Assembly (NCBI GenBank): GCA_034336665.1
Contig: CM067590.1
Location: 3,071,748 to 3,135,747, forward strand
DNA from: Luscinia megarhynchos
Lineage: Eukaryota > Chordata > Aves > Passeriformes > Turdidae
DNA: 64,000 nt
Direction of reading: 5' to 3'
A model generated the notes under the pieces. The model had not been told where the DNA came from and did no database searches. It was given only the letters and a program-made list of their open reading frames with translations. Both the position numbers and the translations under genes were made by a program. Positions 34,761 to 47,311 of the stretch are shown here, piece by piece. The first letter of the stretch is position 1. Every line of letters begins with the position of its first letter.

Positions 34761-37700
34761 GAGGAGGGCAAAGGGAAAAAAAACCGATTCAGCTTCTTTT
34801 GTATGATCCTACAGCAGCCTCCCATGTCCCACCCTGGCTCTGGCTCTGGTTCCTCTGGCCGGGAAGGGCTCTGGGGCACACCCATTTTATTCCATTTTTG
34901 AGCCCTTCCTGCATGTGTTATCTCTTGGCATTTAATTCACCAGCAGGGAGGAAAAACTCTGAAACAAAACGGACCCTTTCCTGCCTGTTCCTTTTGTATT
35001 GTTACAGAGCTCCACAGCCCGTGTGGGGTCATGGACACTTCTCTTTACAACTGTGTCCTTTGCAAACTGGCAAAACTCTTCTCCTTTCCTCTTCTACCCA
35101 ACGTTTCTGCCACCGGTTTGAAAACCAGAATCCTCCTAAATGGGGGTCCAGTTCATGAACCCATACCCCTGGGCACAGTGGTGCATTCTGGATACTGCTG
35201 CCTGTGACAATTGTTTTCCTGGAAGTTCCTCTCCTGGCCCATTATTCCCAGCAAGGCCCTAAACCAGGGAACTCTCATGGATAACTGTACTGCCACTGAA
35301 TCCCAAAGAAACCAGGGAACAGGGGGTGTCTCCAATCCTTCTGCTTCTCTCTGTGGCTTTTATTTATTTCCAACCCATCTCAGCAAAGTTGGTTTTATTT
35401 CAAAGCATATTGGCAGCTTCAGCAGCATCTCACGGTGCCAGAACATTCTTCTGAGCATCGTTCACGATGCCACATCACTGCTCTGGGAATGGTTAGTGCG
35501 GGGCAGAGGCGGAGCAGGAGCAGAGTCCCTGCAGGGTTTGTCAGCCCAGCAGACACATCTGGCTCTGACCCACGGCCTCCCCTCCTCCTGCTTGAGAGAA
35601 GGGACCAGGAGAGGGACCCAAAGTGCCTCTGCAGCTGGGGTGGCTGGAGGAGGAGGGATGGGAGAGCTGGCTGTGTTAATTCCAGCGTTTGGGAGAGGTG
35701 CACTCATATCTGCATACACGTGGCTTTTTGAGCAGGACACAACATGAATGAGGAGAGTGTTTCTTCCATTGATCCACGAGAGTTTGGCAGTATGGAGTAC
35801 TATCAAAGAGTGTTCTGACTGGTAGTTGATAAATAAATGGGTTTGGAATTGACCTTAATGTGCTGTCAGTAATAAAAAGAAATGTTCTAGGAGACTGATT
35901 TTTTTACAAGAGCCTGGACAAGGAGAAATGACTCCAGAATTCTGTGATTCCTAACCTGTGTATGGGCTCTGCCACCACAGCAACGTGAGGCCTCCTGTGC
36001 AAGGCCAGAGCTGAGCAGGTGAGAAACACTCTGCAAGGCAGGAGAGCTGCACTGGGCATGGTTTGTATTGCCACTGCACCCACTGAGTCCCCCTTTTACA
36101 GCTGTGGGTATTTCATGCTGTGAGCACCTACATGAGCTTCAGATTGGAAGAGAATCACAAGAGCTCACACTTTACATCTTTCCTTCTTTTTAATCCACGA
36201 CAGAAGAGACTTCTCTGTGTTTCTGCTGTTCCCTGTCCATGTTATTTCAGCACTTCCCTGTCCCCACGGCTCCTCCCGATGCTCTGGGGTGACTCATTTC
36301 CTGTGCGGGACAAACCAGCCATTTCCTGGCTCTTCAACACAGGACTTTTTTCCCTCCTAGTTGGGGTTGGAATGGTGAAGATTAGGCTATGGTTTGACAA
36401 ATATGTGGCTTGATTAATCTATGGTTTGATTATACCCCCTGCAGCTCATCCCAGAGCTGCTGTTCTTCCCCAGAAATCACCTGGCAGCACTTGGGGTTCG
36501 TGGCTGCCCCCGGTTTTCTTGGGCTTCAGGGTCTGTGATTTGGACTCTGATATTAAATTAATCACTCTAACAGTGATCACTCTAACCAGCTCTAACAGTG
36601 CCCGTCACTGCAAACCAGATCTTCTCTTCATTCAACCCATTTCTGCTCATAATAAACAAGATTTTTAAAAAGCACCACAGGGCAAAGCCACTGATCTCAC
36701 AGCACAGCTCAAAGTCAGAAATTTTGAGTTAAGTGCGATCAGAGTTGCTTATTCTCATTTGAGAAATCCAGATGATTCCTGTGAAGAAATCAGAAGGCTG
36801 GTATTGATTCTGAGCCCATCATTCCAGTTCTTCCAGCCTGTGCTCCCAATTTCCTGAGCCACTTCTTCTTCCCATCCCATGATTTGTGGACAATTCTTGG
36901 AGCTCAGACATTGCCTGGCCATTGGAATGCCAGCCTGAGATGTCACAGCACTTTGGAGCAGCTTTTTACTGCTGGATTTTGAATTATTCTTGTAATCTTA
37001 TTTGAACACTTGGGACTCATCAGCCTGCCATAGACCTGGAATATTGGGGAAGAAGCCCCTGCACAGTAGGGATGCTGCTACTGGAGTCTGGATGGAGCAC
37101 ATGTGGAGGGCTGAGGCCTGAATAATTCATACCTGTAATGATTTATTCATGCCCAAAGCTGGATACCTCCCTGTGACTTTCCATTATCTCAAAGAGAAGG
37201 CGGGTTCCAATTCCATTCCGATGTCCCCAGCCCGGTGCCAGCTCCTGTGCTGGACACAGAGCAGGGGGCTGACATCTGTTCTCAGCACAAACAGGCAGCT
37301 CCTGCCCTTCAGCCATGGCCCCTGACACCCAAACTAAATGTAGGGACAGATCCTTTCACATTTTTCAGAGAGGACAGTGGGTGAGCAAGCAGGTAAAGCC
37401 CTTTTACACGGATACACAGGGAAAGTGAGACCCTGAGGTCACAATGGTTGCATGACAAAAGGTCACTTTCTGAGCATGGAAAACAGGCCCTGGCTTGGTG
37501 ATGTGACACCATCGAGCTGAGCTCACTCTCCACCAGAAATTGCAGTGTTTCCCCACTGTAAAGTTACAGATTCTGACACAGTTAATGCCACATTGCAGGA
37601 GGCTTTTCTGCCCTTCCAGAAACCTTGCAGGAAAGCCTGGACAAAGAGAGCAGCAGCTCAGGCTCATCTTTCCTGCCTCCTGTGTGCTCTCAGAAAATAC

Positions 37701-38929
37701 CATCAGGAGAGGTTTACAGGGCCATGCTCTGAGTTCCTGACCTGGGCGAGGATTCTGCAAGACATTCAAATTCCGTCTGTCTAGAAAGGCTGAAAGATGA
37801 TCCCGTGTTTCAGAGAGTCTCCAGACCCCCAGGCAGCACTGCTCCTCACTGGCTGGTGTGAAATTTCCTAATTGTTTAATCTGCAATTCTGACTTTTTTT
37901 GTCCTTGAAATAGGCTCTGCATCAGCATAATTAAAAATGTCAAACAGGCTTGAGAGCCTCTCCAAGTTGCTAAAAATGAATGTGAATTTCCTCCCTGCAG
38001 CCTCACTCAGTCTCTCCCTTGCTCTGGCCTCAGCTTTCCCGAGTGCCTGGTTCCAGCCCCTCAGCATAGTTTGCATTCCACTGCCAAGAATGAACATTTA
38101 TTTATACAAACAACCCTCCTTCCAAGCACATCTCCTGCTATCCCAGGGCGGGGAAGTAAACGCCATTTCTTGTCTGTCCATAGCTCCAGCTCTGCCTTTC
38201 CTTCTTGCTTTAGTCAGGGGCTTGTTTTGCAGGGAGAGCTGAGTGCCATTCTGTTGCTTCCCTGTGCCCATCAATGGCCTGGGAAGCTCCTTCACTTCCT
38301 TACAATGATTTGATTTTGTGATCCTTTTAAGGATAACGCCAATTTCCTGATCAGCCTCTCGAGGGGGCTTGCTGGCTCAGCAACTATTTCCATAGCTGGA
38401 ACCTGGGGGCTCTGCAGGACTTTGAGAGCACTCATCCCCCCAAATCTGCTTCTGTCCCAGCACCATAACCTGGTGTTCCCAGTCCATTATTGAGCTGCTG
38501 TGCTGTGCAGTGTGGGTGCTCAGAGGGAACTGGAGCAGCAGCTCCCAGACGAGCAGGGCCAAGGGGGAGGCAGGTGCAGCTCATGCATTATTGCTGCAGC
38601 GTCTCCATCGCTCACCTGCCAGGCTCTGTGATTGTTCCTGAAACCTTAGCTCTGCTCCTCCGTCCACAGGTGTCTCCTGTTGCATCTGCCATTCGAATGG
38701 ATATGGCACGGATGCCAGATGATTCCAGACAGGAGAATGTCACAGTCTGAGCACGGGTCATTTAAATGAAAAAGGGCCCTGACAGAGAGACAGGCAGCTG
38801 CAGAGCATCTAGGGATGCTCCCTCGGGTGTGGAGCCTGCCTGCTGCTTGCTCCTTGCTCTGAACACAGGATTTTACAGGTAGAAAGAAATTGCAGCAACA
38901 TTTGAAGAGGTGTCCACAGTAAAAATGGA

Positions 38930-39095
38930 GGTGTGTGTGTCCCCAGGGCACGCAGATCACACACGTGTGTGTGCCCTCCCCCAGGGATCATGGAAGCACA
39001 GAGGTCTGTAAGGGGTGTACCCCCCTAGGGCACACAGATCACACAGGTGTGTGTGCCCCCACCTCAGGCACATGGATCACACAGGTGTGTGCAGC
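38930..39095 (+). repeat. Imperfect tandem repeat rich in CACA/GTGT
   Basis: About three copies of a unit with CAGATCACACAGGTGTGTGT followed by GCCCC and a CAGGGCAC-like block. The copies have diverged and spacing is uneven. Confidence 0.7.
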
Positions 39096-42000
39096 TCAGT
39101 ACTGCCCCTAACTGTTCCTCCACGTTTGTGTCTGCAGCCCCTAATCCGTGCTGTTCCCCTGGAGCTGAGGGGGACACAAGAGACTCCAAAGGCAGAAGGA
39201 GCAAGAGGACAGGAGGGATTGCCCAAATCCTGCTTCCCCCCTCCCCAAATCCTGTGTTTTGGTGCCACACATGGCAGCTCAGGAGCCTCAGCTGTGCAGC
39301 TTGTTTGCACACTGAGTCAAGAACAAAGATGTCCAAGCACAGCTGGCTCAGAGAGGACAGGGACAGCCCTGCTCTGTGCCCACCATGAGCCCCATTGTCA
39401 TCCCAGCCAAGAACGACATCATTTCCCCAGGGCTGCAGCTCTATTAAACACAAAGCTCCAAATTATTTCCTACTTGGATCAAAGATGTGCTTGTTCCAGT
39501 AGCACTTAAGTTTAAAAGGCAGTGCTGGGGATGAATGGAACCTTCCCAGAGGCAGCTGCTGAGGCTCAATTGGTTTGTCAGTGCTGTAGTTATGCTGTGG
39601 GCACCTCGTGGTTGCTGGCCCGTATGTTCCTGAAGGATGTTGTGCAGTGGAGCAGCTCGGGGAAGCCTTGCTCTATGGCTAAGGGGCTTTTGCTTTCCTG
39701 GTGTGGAGATTTGCTCGTGCTAGATGATGAAAGTGTTCAGGATTATCACATTCTGATTCCAGACTCAAAGCCAGAGCACTCTGGGTCAAACTGGGTGGAA
39801 GTGTATGAAGACACACAACAGCCTGTGTGCAGAACCATGGAGTTGGTCGGTTGACTGTAGTCTGGGTGAGAAACCTGCTCCCTAAATGCTGTCTCCTGGT
39901 CTGGATTGTACAGCAGATGCTCCCTGTGGCAGACAGGAGGTGAAGGAAGCCCTCTGGAGTATGAAATTAAGCATTAAAAGAACATGAAGGCAGAAACATG
40001 CAGCATGTGAAGTCAGGGAGAACTGAGAATGCTGGCAATGCCAAAGGAACAAAAGAAACTCAATATGCTTTAGCAGTTTTAATATTTAATTGGTGAGCTC
40101 TCTGAAACCAGGGCAGTGAGGGTGGCAGTCAATGACAGGAGCCTTTGCAAGGGGTGTCTCATGGGGCCCCAGCATCCCCAAAACACAGGCACAGGGGATC
40201 CTTGTGTGCAGCTCCCTTCTCTGCACCACGGCACTGAATTCCTGGTTTGGGTAAAACCAGCATCACCGTGGCCCACAAGAAACCCCCACTGCTTGGCAGC
40301 AGGTCTGGAAGTTGGGGGTGCCTCACTCCTGGCTTCCCTCCTGTGCAGGTACTGCCTGCACCTTCAGCCAGAGGAGCATTTCCCTGAGCTCACTCACTCT
40401 CCCTGTTGAGCTAAGTTCCTTCCAGAGGGGCAGTTCAGCTACATTTTCTTACTTGAAGGTCAGGGCTCAAAAAATACACGACAATATTTTATTTATTGAG
40501 AAAATACTTGGTTCCATACTGCAAGATGACAAGTTCCTTCTGCAGCAGGTGGAAATCAGTTCTCAGAATCCTTCCCCCAGGGACACTTTCAGCTGAGAAC
40601 TCCCTATCCAAACCACCCATTGGCTCTGGTTTCTCTGGAATCTGTTGAGTAGAGTTGCCTGGTTTGCTCCTCCTCACTCTCTGGGCAGGGTGTTACGGCT
40701 GCAGCTTTCCCAGATCCAAGGCCAAGTGTGTGTTTGTTATCCAAAAGGTCATCCAGCTGTGGGGTTTTCATCCCTAAGGCTCTCAGCTCTGCTCTCCAGG
40801 AGTGGGGGACAGCAGTGAGGGGCACTCCCCAGATCCTGCCAGTTCTGGCTGCTGCTCCAGGTGGCCACTCAGAGCCCAACAAAGCCAGGTGCTCTCAGGG
40901 CAGAGAGCTTTGCTCTTAGCTTCCACCCCACCCCAGGGACTGGTGAGTTGCTCTGAGTTCCCTTTCCTAACAAACACCTGTCTCCCCTCTCTTCTAGGCT
41001 GCCCTGTGCCCTGGATGAGATCCTGTCCTTGGGCAGTGCTGTGCTCTGTGGGAGGCTGCCTGCCTGACCTTGGAGCAGGTAAGGGAGACAGTGGCATGTC
41101 AAAACAAGGACAGAGTAGAAAATTGAGCAGGAGCCAAGGCTGCAAAGGTGGGAGCCTGCAAGTCTCACAGATGGCATCACCAGGGAGCATAAACCAATGC
41201 ATTTGCCTGTGGCCAAAATCCCAGGGTGCTACTCAGGGGGATGTTTTGTGAGAGACAAGAACTTGGGGCTCCTTTTGTTCTCCCCATGCCAGAGACCCAG
41301 CAGGGGCTGGAACAAGCCATCCCACAGCTGGGGAGCTTCCTCTCCTCTGCAAAGTACTTTGTTACTAACAGTGTTTTTTCCTGCCTCCAGAAGCCATTTC
41401 CCATCACTCCCAGCAAACCTCTGTAAACAGGTGGGGTGCAGAAGTGAACGTGAGCGTTTGCCTGGTGCTGGTGAGGCTGAGTCCTGCACCCCCAGGCTGA
41501 GTCACCTCAGTTTCAGGGGCTTTAGACAGGGGTAGGATGGAGCTGAGGTGTCAGTCGCTAAAGATGATCTGTATTGCTAAAGAAGTAGGTTACCATGTCC
41601 CATTTTGAACAATTACATCTAATTACAAGTCACAGATTCACCACAAATACTATTTAATAACAAATTGCTGCCTCACTCCACCCAGAGTGTGCTGGGGGGA
41701 GCACGTGAGCTCTGGTCTGTGGACGGGTGGGACAAGAAGGGAGAGAGTCTGGCTCAGCTCAGGGAGAGGCAGGAGGTTTTGGAGGTCTCAAAACTGGGGT
41801 GAAACGCTGGGTGCTGCGTCCTGTTCCCAGCAGTGGTGTGTGCATTTGGGTTGGGTTGAGTTGGTTCGGTTCAGTTTAGCAGATGGTTGACACGATGATT
41901 TTAGTTAAACTTTAAAAGGCTGCTCAGAAACGTAAAAAACTGCAATAAACGCCCTGATAATGAGATAAAACAAAACAGGATTTGCGCCCTCCCCTCGGCA

Positions 42001-42109
42001 GCCCCAGCTGTTCGTTTGGGCTGTTCAGTACCGGTGGAGCCGCACGTACCGAGCCCAGCCCAGGGACTCCCTTCAGGTGCGGGCTCTGCCTGCAGTGCTG
42101 CGGGACCCG

Positions 42110-42970
42110 GCGGGACCGGGCCGAGCACCGGGGGCCGAGCTTCCCCTGCCGGTACCGGGGGCCGAGCTTCCCCTGCCGGTACCGGATCTGAGTTCCCCGT
42201 CGGTACCGGAGCCTTGTGGCCCCGTGCCAGTACCGAAGCCAAGCGCCTCCTGCCGGTACCGGATCTGAGCTCCCCCTGCCGGTACCGGTGCCGAGCACCC
42301 TGCCAGTACCGGATCTGAGCTCCCCCTGCCGGTACTGGGGCCGAGCGCCCCTGCCGGTACCGGATCTGAGCTCCCCCTGCCGGTACTGGGGCCGAGCGCC
42401 CCTGCCGGTACCGGATCTGAGCTCCCTCTGCTGGTACCGGGCCGAGCGCCCCCTGCCGGTACCGGATCTGAGCTCCCTCTGCCGGTACCGGGGCCGAGCA
42501 CCCCCTGCCGGTACCGGAGCCCTGTGGCCCCGTGCCAGTACCGAAGCCAAGCGCCTCCTGCCGGTACCGGATCTGAGCTCCCTCTGCTGGTACCGGTGCC
42601 GAGCACTCCCTGCCGGTACCGGATCTGAGCTCCCTCTGCTGGTACCGGGGCCAAGCGCCCCCTGCCGGTACCGGAGCCCTGTGGCCCCGTGCCAGTACCG
42701 AAGCCAAGCGCCTCCTGCCGGTACCGGATCTGAGCTCCCCCTGCCGGTACCGGGGCCGAGCGCCCCCTGCCGGTACCGGATCTGAGCTCCCCCTGCCGGT
42801 ACCGGAGCCGAGCGCCCCCTGCCGGTACCGGGGCCAAGCGCCCCCTGCCGGTACAGGGGCCGAGCTCTCCCTGCCGGTACTGCGGCCGAGCACCCCCTGC
42901 CGGTGCCGGATTTGAGCTCCCCGTGCCGGTACCGGGGCCGAGAGCCCCCTGCCGGTACCGGCGGCTCCAG
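42110..42970 (+). repeat. GC-rich minisatellite with palindromic CCGGTACCGG core
   Basis: About 32 units of roughly 25-27 bp, each built around CTGCCGGTACCGG. The spacer alternates between ATCTGAGCTCC and GGCCGAGCGCC, so a dimer of about 52 bp is visible. A rarer block (GCCCTGTGGCCCCGTGCCAG followed by TACCGAAGCCAAGCGCC) recurs at 42211, 42519 and 42676. The steps are 308 and 157 bp, a higher-order repeat of about 154-157 bp. The core is a perfect palindrome containing GGTACC. Open frames of up to 330 codons run through it on both strands. These are repeat artefacts unless shown otherwise. Confidence 0.95.
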
Positions 42971-45900
42971 CCGCGGGGAGCAGGAACTAAAGGGTTTCCC
43001 CGTTCCACGTCGTTCCCGGGTGATTCACGAGCCTGGCTCTGTCAAACGCGGCAGAACCGGGAGAACCAAGGGTGCTCGTGCAGCGGGAGGTACCGGAGCC
43101 ACCCGGTGCCGGCGTTCGGTGACAAACCCTGAGAGCAGCGAGTGCTCAGTGCTGCTCCTGCACCCCCCAGCAGCTCGGGGTGAGGGGCCAGGTCACTGTC
43201 ACAGCGGTGGGGGACGCGATCAGTCCCCATGGTAACGTCTCTGTGCTGCTCTGTCCCAGCTTGCCCTTGTCCCCAGGGCACCGGCACAGGTGTGAGGTGT
43301 CCCCAGACTCCACCTTGACTCTGTGTCGGTGACGCTGCAGCATTTCCTGCTCAGGTCATGGATTGGGCCATCTCTGATTTCAGCTTTCCAACTTCCTTCT
43401 GGGAAATGCAACGTGAGCTCCTATTAATAGAAGTTCATGGTTTCCAATGAATTTTTTTCTTTCACTCAGGCTGGTTTGGTGGCTGATCCCTGTTTGGTGG
43501 CCCGGGCAGTGCAGTGCCAGCTGCCTGTGGCTTTTATTAGCACTTTTCAGAGGCCTTGATTTAGTGCTCACAGTTGCATCCCAGGCCAGTGGCTCCGGAA
43601 TGCAGCCCCTCAGGAGCAGAAATAATTAGAACTCGGGGAAAAAGTGGTATGGAGACTGAACAAAAAAGGTCTTGTTTAAGGAATGTGGTGCTGGAGGCCA
43701 GTGTTTGCCAGCAGGGTCTGTGCCTGCTTGGAGCCGGTGCCTGCAGTCAGATCCTGCCTTCCACAGACACTCCAGGTGGGATTTTCTGGGACCATCTCTC
43801 AAAATGGAGGCATGGTGCCCTGTAGCAAGTACAGGATATATCCTGGGAATTGTATTTCTGCAAGCAGGGCAGGAGGGGCTGGTGGAAGGATGTGGGGAAG
43901 CAGGAAGAGAGCTGAAGAGGTGCTCAGAAGATTCTTGTACAAGGCAGATGAGGAGGGAAACAACGCAGAGAACAGGAAAACCAATGTGCTGGGAAATGAT
44001 GGATCCATCCCCCGGGCTCCTGCTAAGGAGGGTGGGACAAGCTCCATGATTTCTGGCAGCCATGAGCTGCAGCTGCTCCACTCAGCTCCCTTCCTGCAGC
44101 CAGATGTGTTTGAGTGCAGCTTCAGCCCTTCCTGCCCTGACACAGTCCTGGCAGTGTCCCCATGCTCTGGCAGTGCCCCACACGTGTCTTTGGGGGCTGT
44201 CCCAGGGAGGGTTTCCCAAGGGAGCAGGGAAGGGGGCAGGAGTCAGGTTTAAGCACTGCTGTTCTGTATCCTGTTGTTTTCCTAGCAGGATTGTTGCAGT
44301 TTCCTGCACTGTCTTATCTGGAGCAGGGAAGGCAGAGCTCTCCAGTTCTCTGGCTCTGTGCGTGTCCCAGGTTCTAATCTGCAAAACAGGCGTTGGGGCC
44401 TGTGAGAGCAACCAGCCAGGGCTGTCACAGGGCAGTGGGACAAGGACAGAGGGGACAAAGGGCTTTTAGTGCCTCGAAATTAGTGTCTTTACGTAGTGCT
44501 CCTGTTTGCACAAGGCTGGGCCTGTTTTACTCAGCACACCTGGGAGGGGGAGAGCGAAAAATCCCAGAGGTGACTCTGTGTCTCACAGACCTTACAGGAG
44601 GATAAATCTCAGAAAGTGCTGATTTTGCTTTCCCTCCCACCAAGGACTCAAAAGGATGCACATGAAGTCTTAAAACCGAAAAAGCATTTCCATGTTTCAG
44701 TCAGCTCAAAGCTCAGTCTCCCCTGAAGTGCTGGAGACTCCTGTGAAGCTCCCTGGCCACATTTTCTGGAATACAGAGGTAAAATCAGCACCCACAGCAC
44801 CGAGGCCTTGAAAGCTGTGCGGAGCATGGCCTGAGAAAGCCAAACCTTGTAGATTAAAAAAAAACAACAAGAAAACAAAAACCTACAAAGCCATAGCTCT
44901 TTTTTTTTTCCCCCACAAATGAGCCTGAATTCACCTAACTGTAGATTTTAGCAGTAGACTGAATTCCCTACGAGTTAAAAAAAAATGAAAATCCCTTACT
45001 GTACAGCTCTGGAATGTCCTGTTTTCCTGCAGAAAGGTGTGGGTCCTGTACACAGTGTCCATTATCAGATGGGAGCCTCTCCTGGAAAGAGGATTAACCC
45101 ACAACATCACTCCCAGCCACACAGACACTATATCAGGCACAAGGCTCCAAAACAAACCTCAGCCCCAAACTCTAAGCCCAGACCCTTCCCCACAGGGATC
45201 CCAGAGTTGCTGGAAGAAGGTAAAAACTGTGGCAATGATTAAGATGGATTTTTATTATTCAGAAGGAAAACACCTATGCCAGTTCAGCTTCTGGGGGAAG
45301 GACAGTGGTCATTTTTCTCACTCAGCTGTGAATCCAGACTGATTCCACTTGCCATTCCTTTGAGGGAATCTCAGCTGCTGGAAGTCTGAGGGCCACAGCA
45401 GCCTGAGGGGTCTGTAGCTGTGCACCAGAGCCTGTGCTAGGAACTAAATAGCAAGACAAAAAAAAAGGCTTTTCTTTCCAAGAGATCAGGAAGAGGAAGA
45501 CATGTGCCTGGAGATAAGGAAAGATAAAAGCATTCCATTTGCAGAGGCCTGTGATAGGGATCAGTGATTTTGTGGCCATATGACCATGCAGAGCTTCCGT
45601 TCCTGTTACCTTTTCCCACACTGACTGAAGGCACCACATTGTTGGCATGGAAGTTCCTTTGAGTCTGTCTGAGTGGCTCAGCCCTTTTGGAGAATTGCAT
45701 AGGCTGAACTCAAAAGATAAAACTCTATTTTACTTCAGGAAGGAAAATGGTTCTTCCCCAAGTTTATGTTTTAGGGGCTCGGTGGGAACAGGCTGTGAGC
45801 TCCCTGGCCTGGGGAGGTGGGAACAGGTCAGACACCTCTGGGGGGAAGCTTGGGCAGAGCCGGTTTTCTGTGAGGGGTCAGGGCAGCTGAAATGGCCACT

Positions 45901-47226
45901 GGAGGTGACTCCCTGCCCTGTTTGCTGGGATTCATCAGGAATGAGCTCACAGGAACAGTAGATCCCATACAAGGCCTTGATTAACATCAGGAGCTCAGAT
46001 TGCATTTGCTGCTTCCAAAAGGGCTTTTATTGTCTGATTTTTTTGTTAAAGCAGCAGCAGATTTCAGTAAAAAATTCTCAGTAAATCCCGCCTTTGCACA
46101 TTCCACACACTGGCACATGCAACAGCCAAGCATTTGGGCTAAAATTATCTGTGCTATCATTAGGAGGGAACATATGGATTAATGGAGCCTAAGTGCAGAA
46201 GGGAGCTGTGCTGCTGTGCTGCAGGCTCACCCCAAAGAGAGCAGTTCCTGTGCCTCCTGGCCACCTGGCACCTGCAAGAGGTGTGACCTGTTCTCTTTGG
46301 ACAGGAGAGCTGGTGCTGGATGGGCACCAAAGGCACTGGACACCCAGGGAATTGGGCATTGAGGGAGCAGCACAGCATTGCCCTAGGGATTCTTTTGTTC
46401 CCCAGCTCTCTGGGACAGCAGGAACTCTGGGGCTGGAGCTCCTGTGTGTGCTCAGGTGTGCTCTCACTCTCACTGACCAGTGTTCTCCCAAGAGTTGTGT
46501 TCTGTGTAGACCAGAACTGCTCAAAGAACCACTTTAGACAAGTTTCCTGTGTCCAGTGTTTCCATCCTTGCCTCTTTTACCACCACTGATTGCAAATCTT
46601 TTAATTAATCACAGACTGAGGTGTGAGTGTGTGGTGTCAGCTGTGGCTGCACAGGTTCCCAGGCTGCCATGGTGCTGAGGGCGTGTTACATGTTCCCTGT
46701 GACACAGAAACAGGGATGACTTCCAGGCTGCTGCATGGAGCCTTCCAAACAGATGGGAGAGCTTCAGATTTAGTCACTAATATAAATACGAGTTGCATAT
46801 GCAACTTCAGATGGGAAACTGTCTCTTATTACTGTTTGCAAAGTCAGAGGATGTCTGGCTGAACCAGCCTCACTGTTCCTGGTTTTCTCTCAGCAGTTCA
46901 GTGCTTGGAGACACAGAGCTTGCCAACCCCAGAGCACAGAAGGAATGGCTTGCAGAGTTCAGTTTGTAAAATTCTATTTTCAGTGTTTATATGTAGTTTC
47001 CGTTTCATTGGTGTTGCAGAGGCTGATCCTGCAAATATTTACCCCAGTCAGGTTTTGTGTGTAGAGTTCCTGGGAGTGCAGTGGGAGCTCAGCCTAGGGA
47101 GGGCACAGGCCTGCAGTGGGCTGAGCAAGGAGAAATTCAGTTGCATCTTCTGGTCAGGGTTTTATATATATATATACATATACACATATCCATGTATATA
47201 GCACACACATGTGATGATCATTTCAG
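42971..47226. other. Intergenic region left of the KIAA1958-like gene
   Basis: It begins with CpG-rich sequence (about 43000-43250) that could hold a promoter for the gene to the right; no exon can be proved. The rest is ordinary unique sequence. A TA/CA-rich tract lies at 47161-47215. Confidence 0.5.
47161..47215. repeat. TA/CA-rich simple repeat
   Basis: A tract of TATATATATATA followed by CATATACACATATCCATG, directly left of the presumed 5' exon of the KIAA1958-like gene. Confidence 0.8.
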
Positions 47227-47311
47227 GTTCTGAGAGAGAAAGGCCATTCAAACCATCATTTACTGGTCCCCACCTGAGAGAAGGCTCAGTGAGACAGAAA
47301 GCAGCAACATG
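47227..47311 (+). other. Presumed 5' exon of the KIAA1958-like gene ending in its ATG
   Basis: The right border is the strong donor after ATG. The left border is inferred from GATCATTTCAG at 47216-47226 and is weak; the exon could instead be a longer first exon. A at -3 and G at +4 suit initiation. Confidence 0.5.

Larger units (their letters stand above)
32701..42109. other. Intergenic region right of the PTBP1 promoter
   Basis: No exon set with matching phases was found. Small features are listed separately: a 16-bp tandem duplication (33110-33141), an A-run (34737-34760), a CxxC-type open frame (34422-34550) and a CA/GT-rich tandem repeat (38930-39095). Short open frames such as 39522-39854 lack homology that I recognise. 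Confidence 0.6.

Noticed and set aside
39522..39854. 110-codon plus-strand frame
   Set aside because: No domain, no splice context and no support beyond an open frame.
41860..41935. CR1 3' end (GGTTGACACGATGATTTTAG)
   Set aside because: Only a short stretch resembles CR1, with too many differences to call.
41901..42893. 330-codon frame through the minisatellite as a real protein
   Set aside because: All frames without a unit-borne stop are open; there is no start context, splice site or known domain.
42110..42970. CRISPR-like array
   Set aside because: Repeats are contiguous with no unique spacers, and the host is a vertebrate.
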